The notes: generated by a model not told the origin, from the letters alone. A stretch of 64,000 nt of DNA from Filobacillus milosensis (GCF_004402015.1 NZ_SOPW01000017.1:1-64000); one strand, 5' to 3'. Shown: positions 8,842-17,076, counted from the first letter of the stretch. A program made the numbers and translations.

Positions 8842-9260
8842 TTTTTGGTCAAAAATTAAAAGATTTAAATTATGAACCTAAACCCCGTGCTTACGCAGTT
8901 ATACTCAATCATTCAAAACAAAAAGTTTTAACCGTACAAACTTCAAGTGGGCATTACTTTTTACCAGGCGGAGGGATTGAAGATTGTGAATCAGTTCTAA
9001 CTTGCCTGGAAAGAGAACTACTAGAAGAGATTGGTTTCGAGATTAAAGAGCAAAGGTTTATTGGAGAAGCTCACAGATATTTCATTACTAGAAATGGGAA
9101 GCCCATAATAAATGAGGGGCGTTTCTATTTAGTTAAATTAGGAAACAAACTCCAAGAACCAATTGAGATTGATCATTTTACAAAATGGATTGATGTGGGA
9201 ATGGCGGAAGATTTATTAGTTCACGACCACCAGGCATGGGCCGTCCATCAATGTCTTTAG
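8835..9260 (+). CDS. Nudix hydrolase with no ATG/GTG/TTG start
   Basis: An open frame from 8826 to the TAG at 9258-9260 encodes a complete Nudix protein of about 141 aa. It includes FLPGGGIEDCES...RELLEEIGF, the full Nudix box with its Glu metal ligands. Family members in Bacillus begin close to an FG motif, which here would put the start at ATC 8835 (I-V-I-F-G) or ATT 8841. No ATG, GTG or TTG lies in frame before residue 115. AAGGTGA at 8824-8830 is a plausible ribosome binding site. Either a non-canonical start codon is used, translation re-initiates from the overlapping SRPBCC gene, or the start was lost. It probably hydrolyses a nucleoside diphosphate derivative. Confidence 0.75.
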   Translation: MVIFGQKLKDLNYEPKPRAYAVILNHSKQKVLTVQTSSGHYFLPGGGIEDCESVLTCLERELLEEIGFEIKEQRFIGEAHRYFITRNGKPIINEGRFYLVKLGNKLQEPIEIDHFTKWIDVGMAEDLLVHDHQAWAVHQCL

Positions 9261-9277
9261 TGAGAGGTTGATAATTT

Positions 9278-9841
9278 ATGCATCTACCTAACTTTAAACT
9301 TAATCCGTTAAAAGGTAGTTACTCTAGCAGGATGATTGACAAAGGTATATTGGATTTTCACCAGGCGGCTAGTTGGGTTAAGGAACTACCGTATGAACGA
9401 AATACTGATCGAGCAAATTTTTCTTTAGTAATTACTGAAGGAAAAGGCACATGCAGTACTAAACACGCTCTATTGCGTAAACTCTGTGTTGAGAACAATA
9501 TGGAAGTCATCAAGTTATATACAGGTATTTTTAAAATGAATAACCAAAACACACCAGGTGTAGGTAAAGTTTTGCAAGAATATAATTTAGAGTACATCCC
9601 AGAGGCACACTGTTACCTCAAATATCAAGGGTATATTTATGATTACACTAGTTTAGAGACCAACAATCAGCTAGAATTTATTACTGAAAAACAAATTTCT
9701 TCAGATCAAATCGGTGATATAAAACTTAAATTCCACAAAGATTTTTTGAAACAATGGGTAAAAGACAATCAAATGAATATAAGTTTTTCTAAACTATGGG
9801 AGATTAGAGAAGAATGTATACAGCATCTATCTAACTCATAA
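9278..9841 (+). CDS. Transglutaminase-like cysteine hydrolase, hypothetical
   Basis: I do not recognise a named family, but this 187-aa protein has the order expected of a transglutaminase/papain-like triad. Cys59 lies in EGKGTCSTKHALL at the start of a helix, His111 is in PEAHCYL, and Asp122 is in YIYDYTS. There is no signal peptide or membrane segment. It lies 17 bp after the Nudix gene and 13 bp before a second Nudix gene, so the three look co-transcribed. Its function could be peptide or isopeptide cleavage, but that is inference from the triad pattern only. Confidence 0.65.
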   Translation: MHLPNFKLNPLKGSYSSRMIDKGILDFHQAASWVKELPYERNTDRANFSLVITEGKGTCSTKHALLRKLCVENNMEVIKLYTGIFKMNNQNTPGVGKVLQEYNLEYIPEAHCYLKYQGYIYDYTSLETNNQLEFITEKQISSDQIGDIKLKFHKDFLKQWVKDNQMNISFSKLWEIREECIQHLSNS

Positions 9842-9854
9842 GGGAGGAATATAT

Positions 9855-10301
9855 ATGAAGACAGTTAATAATTTCGGATTAGAGTTTTTAGATTTTATTG
9901 AATTGAGTGAGATAGAGTTGGATTCGTTCCAAGATTTAGCTGGCTCTTTTAATGTCATCAAATGTGATGGGAAGTACCTTTTGTGCTATAGCGTTTTTCG
10001 TCAACAATGGGAATTCCCTGCAGGCAAGCAGGAAAAAGGTGAAACTGCTAGAGACTGTGCTAAACGTGAACTCTATGAAGAGAGTGGCCAGATTGTTGAT
10101 AACCTTGAGTTCAGAGGCGTTATGAAAGTATTTAGTCGCTCAAAAAACTCGATTAAATATAATCCAGTTTATTATGCTGAAATTAATCAGCTACAACCTT
10201 TTGTAGAGAACGATGAAACTTCAGAAATTATGTTGTGGGACCAAACTGAAAGACTAGAGTCGGTAGATGAAGTTGATATTAAATTGCTAGAATATATTTA
10301 A
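9855..10301 (+). CDS. Nudix hydrolase
   Basis: This 148-aa protein has a complete Nudix box, GKQEKGETARDCAKRELYEESGQ, starting near residue 57. It is preceded by WEFPAG, the usual strand before the box. It is expected to hydrolyse a nucleoside diphosphate-linked substrate in a Mg2+-dependent reaction; the specific substrate cannot be told. AGGGAGG precedes the ATG. It is the last gene of the small-enzyme run and is followed by a short terminator and a repeat array. Confidence 0.88.
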   Translation: MKTVNNFGLEFLDFIELSEIELDSFQDLAGSFNVIKCDGKYLLCYSVFRQQWEFPAGKQEKGETARDCAKRELYEESGQIVDNLEFRGVMKVFSRSKNSIKYNPVYYAEINQLQPFVENDETSEIMLWDQTERLESVDEVDIKLLEYI

Positions 10302-10305
10302 TCGA

Positions 10306-10330
10306 AGCCTGTGAATATAGGCTCTTTTTT
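10306..10330 (+). terminator. Terminator after the Nudix gene
   Basis: A short stem AGCCT / AGGCT with an 8-nt loop is followed by TCTTTTTT. The stem is short but the T-run is good. It leads directly into the repeat array. Confidence 0.65.
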
Positions 10331-10519
10331 GTGAGCTCATTTATTCTCGCGAGCGATCATTTATTCTCGTGAGCGATCATTTATTCTTGCGAGTGCAACA
10401 ATTTTTCTTGCGAATGCAACAATTATTCTTGCGTGTGCAACAATTAATCTTGTGAGTGCAACAATTAATCTTGCGTGTGCAACAATTATTCTTGTGAGTG
10501 CAACAATTACTCCAGCGGG
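10331..10519. repeat. Array of nine 20-21-bp degenerate repeats, core GAGYG(CAA)CAATTATTCTTG
   Basis: Units start at 10331, 10351, 10371 (20 bp each), then 10391, 10412, 10433, 10454, 10475 and 10496 (21 bp each). The first three have GATCATTTATTCTCG in the middle and the later ones TGCAACAATTATTCTTG. The change of length is a one-base insertion at the ATC/CAAC junction. The array fills the space between the terminators of two convergent genes. No coding potential is supported. Confidence 0.9.
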
Positions 10520-10535
10520 CCGATCACCCCACTAA

Positions 10536-10565
10536 TAAAAACACACAGCCTCATTCAACTGTGTG
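10536..10565 (-). terminator. Terminator of the MMPL transporter gene
   Basis: A 7-bp stem CACACAG / CTGTGTG with a 10-nt loop is followed on the minus strand by a T-run (A residues at 10537-10541). Confidence 0.75.
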
Positions 10566-10576
10566 CTCTCATATTT

Positions 10577-12664
10577 TTATTTATCTTTTTCAAACAACAC
10601 AATCATTCCTGGCAATAAGATGCCTCGAATGATAAATGTATCAATTAAAATACCGACTGCAACGATAAATCCGAATACGAACAGTAGTTGAATCGGTTGC
10701 GTCATGAGAACTGCGAATGTCGCTGCAAGGATTAAGCCTGCTGAGGAAATCACACCACCTGTATTGGCTACTGCGAGCTCCACGGCTTTCTTCACTGAAT
10801 GTTTTTCGCGCTCTTCCTGGAACCTTGAGACTAGGATGATGTTATAGTCGATTCCTAATGCCACCAGGAATACAAAAGCGTACAATGGCACTCGGTTACT
10901 GATTGTTCCTATATCAAACAAGAGTTCTGTCAGGAACATCCCAGCTCCTAATGCCGCTAAGAATGAAACTAAAATCGTGCCCATCATATAGAGTGGCATT
11001 TTAAATGATCTTGTTAAGAATACGAGCATAACGAAAATTAGTATCGTTTCAAGCGTCACAATGACTAGGATATCTCGATTGTTCGTTTGTCGGTCGTCCA
11101 CGATTCGAGCGGTTTCACCGGCAAAATACAATTCACCTTCTAACCCCGTGTTTGAAACTATTTCTTCAGAATGATCAATGGTTGTTTCTAATGCATCAAT
11201 TGATGGTGTCTCATAAGGGTTTTTGGAATAAGTTAAGGTGTAACTCACTACCGCTCCATCTTTTGCAGTAGAATCCATTCGAACTTCATTAACGAGGGCC
11301 TCATTAGCTAATTCCTGCCTTAAACTATCAATTTGCTCCTCATCTAATGCTTTATTCCCTTCATACAATACCGTTGTAGGTGCTAGTTCACCTGCATCAA
11401 AGTTATTTTCTAATATCTCATATCCTTCTCTGGAAGGCATATCTTCTGGGAATGAATTTAAAGTATTAAATTCATATTCCAGATTGAACATATTCAGTGC
11501 TGAGATGATTAAAAACACTCCAACTAATACGACGGATACTATAGGTCGTTTGACGACTCCTCGACCGACCTTACTCCAGAATGAATTACTCTTAAGTTTT
11601 TCGTCTCCAGCCTTAGGAATTTTCGGCCAGAACGCTTTTCTACCAAATAAGGTGAATAGTGCTGGAACTAGAGTAATTGATGCTAGCATAATAACGGCTA
11701 GCGCTGTTGCAAATGTTGGTGCGAAGTTTTGATAATCGCCTGATTCAGCAAAAAACAAGACTAACATCGCAGCTAAAACTGTCCCACCCGAGAAGAAAAC
11801 TGGCATTCCAGTCTGCCTCATGGCTAATTTCATTGATTCAAATTTATTTTCATGCTCCTTCAGCTCTTCTCGATACCTTGAGAACACGAATAATGAGTAG
11901 TCAATAACTGCAGCAAAGAGCAGTATCGACATAATCGATATCGTCTGTTGACTTAAATCCAGTCCACCTGCTCCTAATATCCCTAATGATTGATTAATCA
12001 CTTGGTAAACAATTCCCGCAGCTAATAGTGGAATTAACGCCAACAATGGCGAACGATAAATGACCACTAATAATACAAGAATGATACCAATTGTAGAAAA
12101 GATTAAAACTAAATCTGCTTGAGCAAACAAATCCAACGAATCTACAGCAATCCCTGCTGGACCTGTGATATAAAGCTTAACGCCTTCATACCCTTCTAAC
12201 AGGCTGTAAACTTGCTGATTTGCAGCTTTAATCTCATCAGTTTCCAAGTCTGATTCATATGTCATTGGTAGAAAGGCTGTTGTTTGATCTTCTGAGAAAA
12301 ATTCCCCTGTAGCTTGTGGCGGCAGATTCCCAATTGGAACGATGCCCTTGAAACCTTCTATATCTTCGTTACGAATATCCTCTACAATTCCTGATAATTG
12401 GCTCTGGTCGATCTTCTCTTCAGATTCAAATACAAGTAAAGCTAATAAACCATCATCTTCCGAAAAATATTTATCGACTTTATTTTCAGCAATAACAGAT
12501 TGTTTATCCTCTGGTAATGCAGCAATGCTCGGCACTTCATAGTTCTTTGGATTTGGTGCGAACATGGATAATAATACGGTTGCGACTAACCAAATCGCTA
12601 AGGTTATCCACATACCTTTTTTAGTTGCTACACGATCAGTTAAACTCTTTAATATATTTTTCAT
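10577..12664 (-). CDS. MMPL family (RND superfamily) transporter, YdfJ-like
   Basis: This 695-aa membrane protein has one N-terminal transmembrane helix, a large extracytoplasmic domain (about residues 40-170), a five-helix bundle, a second external domain (about 390-510) and a second helix bundle. The TM4-equivalent motifs VIDYSLFVFSRYREE and LGIDYNIILVSRFQEE carry the paired Asp-Tyr proton-relay residues of MmpL proteins. It exports lipids or hydrophobic compounds using the proton gradient; the substrate is unknown. It is preceded by a TetR gene on the same strand, and its own promoter overlaps paired operators, so it is very likely repressed by that regulator. Confidence 0.9.
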   Translation of the reverse strand: MKNILKSLTDRVATKKGMWITLAIWLVATVLLSMFAPNPKNYEVPSIAALPEDKQSVIAENKVDKYFSEDDGLLALLVFESEEKIDQSQLSGIVEDIRNEDIEGFKGIVPIGNLPPQATGEFFSEDQTTAFLPMTYESDLETDEIKAANQQVYSLLEGYEGVKLYITGPAGIAVDSLDLFAQADLVLIFSTIGIILVLLVVIYRSPLLALIPLLAAGIVYQVINQSLGILGAGGLDLSQQTISIMSILLFAAVIDYSLFVFSRYREELKEHENKFESMKLAMRQTGMPVFFSGGTVLAAMLVLFFAESGDYQNFAPTFATALAVIMLASITLVPALFTLFGRKAFWPKIPKAGDEKLKSNSFWSKVGRGVVKRPIVSVVLVGVFLIISALNMFNLEYEFNTLNSFPEDMPSREGYEILENNFDAGELAPTTVLYEGNKALDEEQIDSLRQELANEALVNEVRMDSTAKDGAVVSYTLTYSKNPYETPSIDALETTIDHSEEIVSNTGLEGELYFAGETARIVDDRQTNNRDILVIVTLETILIFVMLVFLTRSFKMPLYMMGTILVSFLAALGAGMFLTELLFDIGTISNRVPLYAFVFLVALGIDYNIILVSRFQEEREKHSVKKAVELAVANTGGVISSAGLILAATFAVLMTQPIQLLFVFGFIVAVGILIDTFIIRGILLPGMIVLFEKDK

Positions 12665-12684
12665 TTAACCTGCTCCCTCCCTCA

Positions 12685-12737
12685 AAATGACACACCCGTC
12701 ACTTTACACAAAAATAAAATGACACCTTTGTCACTTT
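12685..12737. promoter_or_regulatory. Two operator copies, probably for the TetR regulator
   Basis: Two near-identical 21-bp sites start at 12685 and 12717. Each reads AAATGACA at the left and GTCACTTT at the right, around a variable 5-bp centre. The second contains a perfect palindrome TGACA-CCTT-TGTCA. They are 32 bp apart, about three helical turns, and lie over and just downstream of the predicted MMPL transcription start. A further TGTCA half-site falls in the -35 box. This arrangement fits cooperative repression. Confidence 0.7.
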
Positions 12738-12738
12738 C

Positions 12739-12767
12739 ATTATTCATGATTAATTTAAAGGTGTCAA
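12739..12767 (-). promoter_or_regulatory. Sigma-A type promoter of the MMPL gene
   Basis: On the minus strand, TTGACA (12762-12767) and AATAAT (12739-12744) are separated by 17 bp. The -35 box overlaps the stop codon of the TetR gene. The predicted start site falls on the second operator copy. Confidence 0.7.
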
Positions 12768-13342
12768 TTTATATCTTCAAACATTCCGTTCTTGATTATA
12801 TCTTTGATTGACGCTACCCATTCTTCATGTGGTATCCCAAAGTGATTAGGGATAGCGATTGATTGAAAAATGTAACCAAGGACAAGTGAATCAGGAATAT
12901 GTTGCCTAATCTTCTTTTTCCTTTTTCCTAGCTGAATAAACTCATCTAGCTCTCGATACATTTCAATATGCAACTGCTCTAATTTTTCATGATTCTTCTT
13001 GGCACGATCACTTTGATGTATAGGGATATGTTGCCCCATCTCAATTAGGTGTTGGATATCTGCGTTTTTAAAAATTAAATCCAGCAAATAATCTAATTGC
13101 TCACTAAACGTTTCGTAATTATGAATATGTTCTAAGTCCTTTAAAAACATATTCATTTCATACAACATATATTCCGTTGCCAGATCTTCTTTATTTTCAA
13201 AGTATTTATAAATTGTGCCTCGAGACACATTTAATTCCTCAGCTAGCTGACTGAACGTAAATGCTTCATAACCATGTTCTAAAAGAAGAGACTTTGTGGT
13301 CAGAAACAATTCATGTTCAGTGAATTTCCTTTGACGCGCCAT
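12764..13342 (-). CDS. TetR/AcrR family transcriptional regulator
   Basis: This 192-aa protein has an N-terminal TetR helix-turn-helix (ALTF-like FTFSQLAEELNVSRGTIYKYFENKEDL, residues 24-50) and an all-helical C-terminal ligand-binding domain. The start follows AGGTGAG. It lies directly upstream of the MMPL exporter on the same strand. The spacer holds a promoter and two operators, so the likely role is to repress the exporter until a toxic or lipid ligand is bound. The ligand is unknown. Read-through from this gene into the exporter is also possible because no terminator is seen between them. Confidence 0.88.
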   Translation of the reverse strand: MARQRKFTEHELFLTTKSLLLEHGYEAFTFSQLAEELNVSRGTIYKYFENKEDLATEYMLYEMNMFLKDLEHIHNYETFSEQLDYLLDLIFKNADIQHLIEMGQHIPIHQSDRAKKNHEKLEQLHIEMYRELDEFIQLGKRKKKIRQHIPDSLVLGYIFQSIAIPNHFGIPHEEWVASIKDIIKNGMFEDIN

Positions 13343-13487
13343 ATACTCACCTCTAAATTAGGGTTCTTCTAACAATTAGTTTATAACTAACATTAAAATT
13401 TCACAAATGAATACTGGTCGCTACCTATAACACGGCATCCGTTTGACTATTAAAAAGGAAGGGAAATGAACTTTAGAGGTGATCCTT

Positions 13488-14143
13488 ATGTTACAGACTA
13501 TTTCAATCATAGCCTTAATAATTGGTGTATTTAGCTCCATCATCATTGCAATCGATGTATACAGACACCCTCAACATATGAAAGTTATGAATTATGTTTG
13601 GCCGATTAACGGTTGGTTTATGGGGCCATTCGGAATTTGGGCATATTATAAATGGGGACGGTGAAAGGCAAAGAATATAGAGCGTGACGACAACCGACAC
13701 GAAGCTTCTAAAGTTTTTGTATCAACTAGTCACTGCTCATCAGGTTGTACGCTAGGTGATGCTGTAGGGGTTCCGCTCGTGGCGTTAACCAGCTTGACCA
13801 TCGCCGGTTCTACCTTATTCGCCCATTACTTAGTTGAATTCATTTTAGCTTATGTATTTGGTATCTTATTTCAGTTTGCAGCCATTTATCCTATGCAAAA
13901 AAAGAAAGGCGCAAAACGAAGCTTTTTCGATTCTATTAAAGCAGATACCATATCATTGATCGCTTTTGAAGTTGGAATGTTCGGTTGGATGGCAATCGTT
14001 CATTATTTCTTATTTGCAACACCACCCAAACCATCCACAGCCACTTACTGGTTTATGATGCAAATTGCAATGATTCTAGGTTTCCTAACGAGTTACCCAG
14101 CTAACTGGATTCTTGTTAAAAAGAAATTAAGGAAGCGATGTAA
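13488..14143 (+). pseudogene. DUF4396 membrane protein with an internal TGA and a 3' frameshift
   Basis: The ATG at 13488 follows AGAGGTG. The frame runs through PINGWFMGPFGIWAYYKWGR, meets a TGA at 13662-13664, then continues in the same frame. The continuation contains SHCSSGCTLGDAVG (the conserved HCGAGCTLGD-type motif), LVEFILAYVFGILFQF and further transmembrane helices. Near the end one base appears missing (about 14123-14126); restoring it gives the expected ending IKEAM-stop at 14143 and a 218-aa protein. The family spans the membrane several times and has unknown function. Two independent lesions suggest real decay rather than a single sequencing error. Confidence 0.75.
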
Positions 14144-14158
14144 AATTGTACAATTACT

Positions 14159-14190
14159 AAATCTCTTGCACAAAAGTTGTGAGAGATTTT
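14159..14190 (+). terminator. Terminator after the DUF4396 gene
   Basis: An 8-bp stem AAATCTCT / AGAGATTT is followed by a run of T residues. Confidence 0.8.
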
Positions 14191-14265
14191 TTTATGAGCC
14201 TCAAACCTGACAAGTACTCAAGCTCATCATTCGAAATAAATAATAAAATGCAAGTTACTAACCTA

Positions 14266-14324
14266 ATGCAGATATAGACTAGTATCATCCTTAAACCTTG
14301 CTCCTCTTTCAATATTATCTGCAT
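14266..14324. repeat. Inverted repeat in the spacer upstream of guaC
   Basis: ATGCAGATA (14266-14274) and TATCTGCAT (14316-14324) are 9-bp arms separated by 41 bp. They lie just upstream of the predicted guaC promoter. No further function is evident, and the rest of the 14191-14337 spacer shows nothing recognisable. Confidence 0.35.
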
Positions 14325-14337
14325 CGACAACAACTTT

Positions 14338-14414
14338 TTGACAGCTTCACAAATGTATAGTAAATTATCAATGTACGAACAATTTCTATTAATAAACAAA
14401 AAATATTCGTATTT
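14338..14414 (+). promoter_or_regulatory. guaC promoter with a paired PurR-box-like site
   Basis: TTGACA (14338-14343) and TAAATT (14361-14366) are 17 bp apart. Just downstream, TACGAACAAT (from 14374) and ATATTCGTA (to 14411) are inverted copies of a CGAA-centred box, with 26 bp between the CGAA and TTCG cores. That spacing equals two 14-bp PurBoxes separated by 16 bp, as in B. subtilis PurR operators. GMP reductase belongs to the B. subtilis PurR regulon as I recall it, which supports the reading. Confidence 0.6.
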
Positions 14415-14428
14415 AAAGGGAGATAGTT

Positions 14429-15412
14429 ATGGAAAACGTATTTGATTACGAAGATATTCAGTTAATTCCCGCAAAATGCATAGTAAATAGTCGTTCGGAA
14501 TGTGACACAACAGTTGAGTTGGGAGGACACACATTTAAACTACCGGTTGTACCTGCCAACATGCAGACGATTATCGATGAAAAAATCGCAACTTACTTAG
14601 CCGAAAATGGTTACTTTTATATCATGCACCGCTTCGAACCTGAAACTCGAAAACAATTTATTAAAGATATGCAAGAACGTTTGCTCATTGCTTCAATTAG
14701 TGTTGGAGTCAAAGAAGAAGAATATGATTTTATAGATAATCTAGCTAAAGAAAACTTAATCCCTGAATTCATTACTATTGATATCGCACACGGACATTCG
14801 GATTCTGTCATTCAAATGATTAAACACATCAAAACACAATTACCTGGCAGCTTCATTATTGCAGGTAATGTGGGCACACCAGAAGCTGTGAGAGAATTAG
14901 AAAATGCCGGGGCTGATGCAACAAAAGTAGGAATTGGTCCAGGAAAAGTGTGTATTACAAAAATAAAAACTGGCTTCGGAACTGGCGGTTGGCAATTAGC
15001 TGCAATTCGCTTATGTGCCAAAGCAGCTTCGAAACCAATAATCGCTGATGGCGGAATCAGAACTCACGGGGATATCGCTAAATCCATTCGTTTTGGAGCG
15101 TCGATGGTTATGATCGGTTCTCTATTTGCAGGACATGAAGAATCACCAGGTGTCACAGTTGAAAAAGACGGTAAACTTTTCAAGGAATATTTCGGTTCAG
15201 CCTCCGAATTCCAAAAAGGTGAAAAGAAAAATGTTGAGGGTAAAAAAATGTGGGTGGAGCATAAGGGTCATTTACCAGATACATTAACCGAAATGGAGCA
15301 AGATTTACAATCAGCGATTTCATACGCTGGTGGAACACAATTAAATGCCATTCGTCATGTAGATTATGTAGTCGTAAAAAATTCTATTTTCAATGGTGAT
15401 AAAGTATATTAG
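14429..15412 (+). CDS. guaC: GMP reductase
   Basis: This 327-aa protein is an IMPDH/GMPR-family TIM barrel that reduces GMP to IMP with NADPH, releasing ammonia and linking guanine and adenine nucleotide pools. The catalytic Cys175 lies in [22 protein letters not shown]. This segment and the length distinguish it from IMP dehydrogenase, because there are no CBS domains. The phosphate loop [15 protein letters not shown] follows. AAAGGGAG precedes the ATG. A PurR-type paired box upstream suggests purine control. It is monocistronic and ends in a strong bidirectional hairpin. Confidence 0.95.
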   Translation: MENVFDYEDIQLIPAKCIVNSRSECDTTVELGGHTFKLPVVPANMQTIIDEKIATYLAENGYFYIMHRFEPETRKQFIKDMQERLLIASISVGVKEEEYDFIDNLAKENLIPEFITIDIAHGHSDSVIQMIKHIKTQLPGSFIIAGNVGTPEAVRELENAGADATKVGIGPGKVCITKIKTGFGTGGWQLAAIRLCAKAASKPIIADGGIRTHGDIAKSIRFGASMVMIGSLFAGHEESPGVTVEKDGKLFKEYFGSASEFQKGEKKNVEGKKMWVEHKGHLPDTLTEMEQDLQSAISYAGGTQLNAIRHVDYVVVKNSIFNGDKVY

Positions 15413-15420
15413 AAAACTAA

Positions 15421-15442
15421 TGGAACCGGACTCCCGGTTCCA
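15421..15442. terminator. Bidirectional terminator between guaC and the BCCT gene
   Basis: A perfect 9-bp GC-rich stem TGGAACCGG / CCGGTTCCA closes a 4-nt loop. The T-runs are modest on either side. Confidence 0.8.
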
Positions 15443-15445
15443 TGT

Positions 15446-16963
15446 TTATTCTTCATCCTGATTTTCAATTTCATTTAATCCCAAGTTCTTTCCTTCTTGA
15501 AATATTCTCTTAATGAAGCTGATGGTCATGAGTAACATAATGACTGAGAATGGTAGTGCGGCTATAATCATCGTATTTTGTAGAGCTTGCAATCCACCTG
15601 TATAGAGTAAAGCCAGAGCAGTAGCTGACAAAAGCGCTCCCCAGGTTAATTTAATTTTCTGTCCAGGCTCGTGCGAACCACCTGTTGTCATCATCCCTAA
15701 CACAAATGTGCCAGAATCGGCAGATGTGATAAAGAACGTCCCAATCAAAATCATCGCTACAATAGAAGCAACCATACCTAATGGAAAATTAGAAAACACC
15801 CCAAACAATGCTTCTTCAGTAGCTAATTCAGAAATAACATCCACTCCATGATGCTCTAATGAAATTGCTGTTCCACCAAATGTTGCAAACCACAAGAATC
15901 CGATGATTGACGGCAGAATTAATACCGTAAAAACAAATTCTCTAATACTTCTGCCTTTTGATACACGAGCAATAAAGATTCCAACAAAAGGTGACCAGGC
16001 AATCCACCATGCCCAATAGAATACAGTCCAAGAATTAATCCAATTTCTTGACTCTTGGTCTAAAGGAGCGATTCTAAAACTCATCTGCGGTAAGTGCTGT
16101 ACATAACTTCCAAGTGAACTAGTAAACATATTTAAGATAAACAGAGTCGGACCAACTGAAAACATTAAAATAAACAGTAAGACCGTTAATACCATATTAG
16201 CATTACTAAGTATTTTGATCCCTTTTCCTAAACCTGTCCAAGCGGAAATCATAAAAAGTAAGGTCACAATTGCAATAATAATTAACTGCATATAAAAAGT
16301 ATTCGGTAAATCGAATAAATAAGCTAAACCACCATTTATTTGAACAGCACCGAAACCTAGTGTGGTAGCAACACCTATTACAGTCGCAATAACTGCTAAA
16401 ATATCAATCACCTTACCAAACATTCCATCCATACTTTTACCAAACACCGGATGTAATGTAGCACTGATTAACCCTTTTTTATCATGTCTAAAGTTAAAAT
16501 AAGCTAGTACCAAAGCTACAATACCGTAAATCGCCCAGGCATGAATTCCCCAGTGGAAAAAAGTAAAGCGCATCGCATCTTTAATGGCTTGATCTGTTCC
16601 CGTTTCAAGGGTTGGTGAGCTAACAGCATAATGACTTATCGGTTCAGCTGCTCCCCAGAAAACCAACCCGATTCCCATACCTGCACTAAATAGCATTGCA
16701 ATCCAGGTTGGCCTTGAGAACTCAGGCTTCTCACCTGGCTTCCCCAATCTGATTTTTCCTAAAGGTGTGATCAAAAAAACTAAACAGACTAACACAAAGA
16801 AAGTAACTACAATTAAATAATACCAACCAAATGCATTAGCTATAAATGCTTGGACATTAGTTGTCGTTTTTTCTAAGGCGTCTGGCCAGACAACACCAAT
16901 AATTACTAGGATAAGCATAACCCCTGCGGATATTTTAAACACTGGCGTGAGTTTTTTCAGCAT
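15446..16963 (-). CDS. BCCT family compatible-solute transporter (glycine betaine type), copy 1
   Basis: This 505-aa, 12-helix membrane protein imports betaine or a related osmolyte with Na+. It carries the BCCT signature GMGIGLVFWGAAEP in TM2 and the Trp-rich substrate box WTVFYWAWWIAWSPFVGIFIARVSKGRSIREF in TM8. It is a close paralogue of the neighbouring transporter at 17077 (most residues identical by eye). The C-terminal tail is short and acidic, so osmosensing through a long tail as in BetP is unlikely. It has its own promoter, similar to that of copy 2. Substrate assignment is by family only. Confidence 0.9.
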   Translation of the reverse strand: MLKKLTPVFKISAGVMLILVIIGVVWPDALEKTTTNVQAFIANAFGWYYLIVVTFFVLVCLVFLITPLGKIRLGKPGEKPEFSRPTWIAMLFSAGMGIGLVFWGAAEPISHYAVSSPTLETGTDQAIKDAMRFTFFHWGIHAWAIYGIVALVLAYFNFRHDKKGLISATLHPVFGKSMDGMFGKVIDILAVIATVIGVATTLGFGAVQINGGLAYLFDLPNTFYMQLIIIAIVTLLFMISAWTGLGKGIKILSNANMVLTVLLFILMFSVGPTLFILNMFTSSLGSYVQHLPQMSFRIAPLDQESRNWINSWTVFYWAWWIAWSPFVGIFIARVSKGRSIREFVFTVLILPSIIGFLWFATFGGTAISLEHHGVDVISELATEEALFGVFSNFPLGMVASIVAMILIGTFFITSADSGTFVLGMMTTGGSHEPGQKIKLTWGALLSATALALLYTGGLQALQNTMIIAALPFSVIMLLMTISFIKRIFQEGKNLGLNEIENQDEE

Positions 16964-17006
16964 CTTGCAGAGCCCCTCTCATCTTCTTATAAAGTTCTAT
17001 GTGATT

Positions 17007-17036
17007 ATTATCTTTTAGATAGACCCTTTTATTCAT
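17007..17036 (-). promoter_or_regulatory. Promoter of BCCT copy 1
   Basis: On the minus strand, ATGAAT (17031-17036) and GATAAT (17007-17012) are 18 bp apart. The same elements, spacing and flanking TAATGACAT-like sequence occur upstream of BCCT copy 2. Conservation between paralogues supports the call. Confidence 0.5.
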
Positions 17037-17041
17037 TGACT

Positions 17042-17070
17042 AAAAAAGCAGAGATATGACATCTCTGCTT
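17042..17070 (-). terminator. Terminator of BCCT copy 2
   Basis: A perfect 10-bp stem AAGCAGAGAT / ATCTCTGCTT with a 5-nt loop is followed on the minus strand by six T residues. It separates the two transporter genes, so they are not one operon. Confidence 0.88.
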
Positions 17071-17076
17071 AGTCGA

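Noticed and set aside
10331-10519. Possible CRISPR array
   Set aside because: Units are contiguous 20-21-bp degenerate repeats without unique spacers of constant length, and there are no cas genes. The same reasoning applies to the other four arrays.
14157-14399. 80-codon minus-strand ORF in the guaC upstream spacer
   Set aside because: It overlaps the DUF4396 terminator and the guaC promoter region, lacks a ribosome binding site and has no recognisable features.
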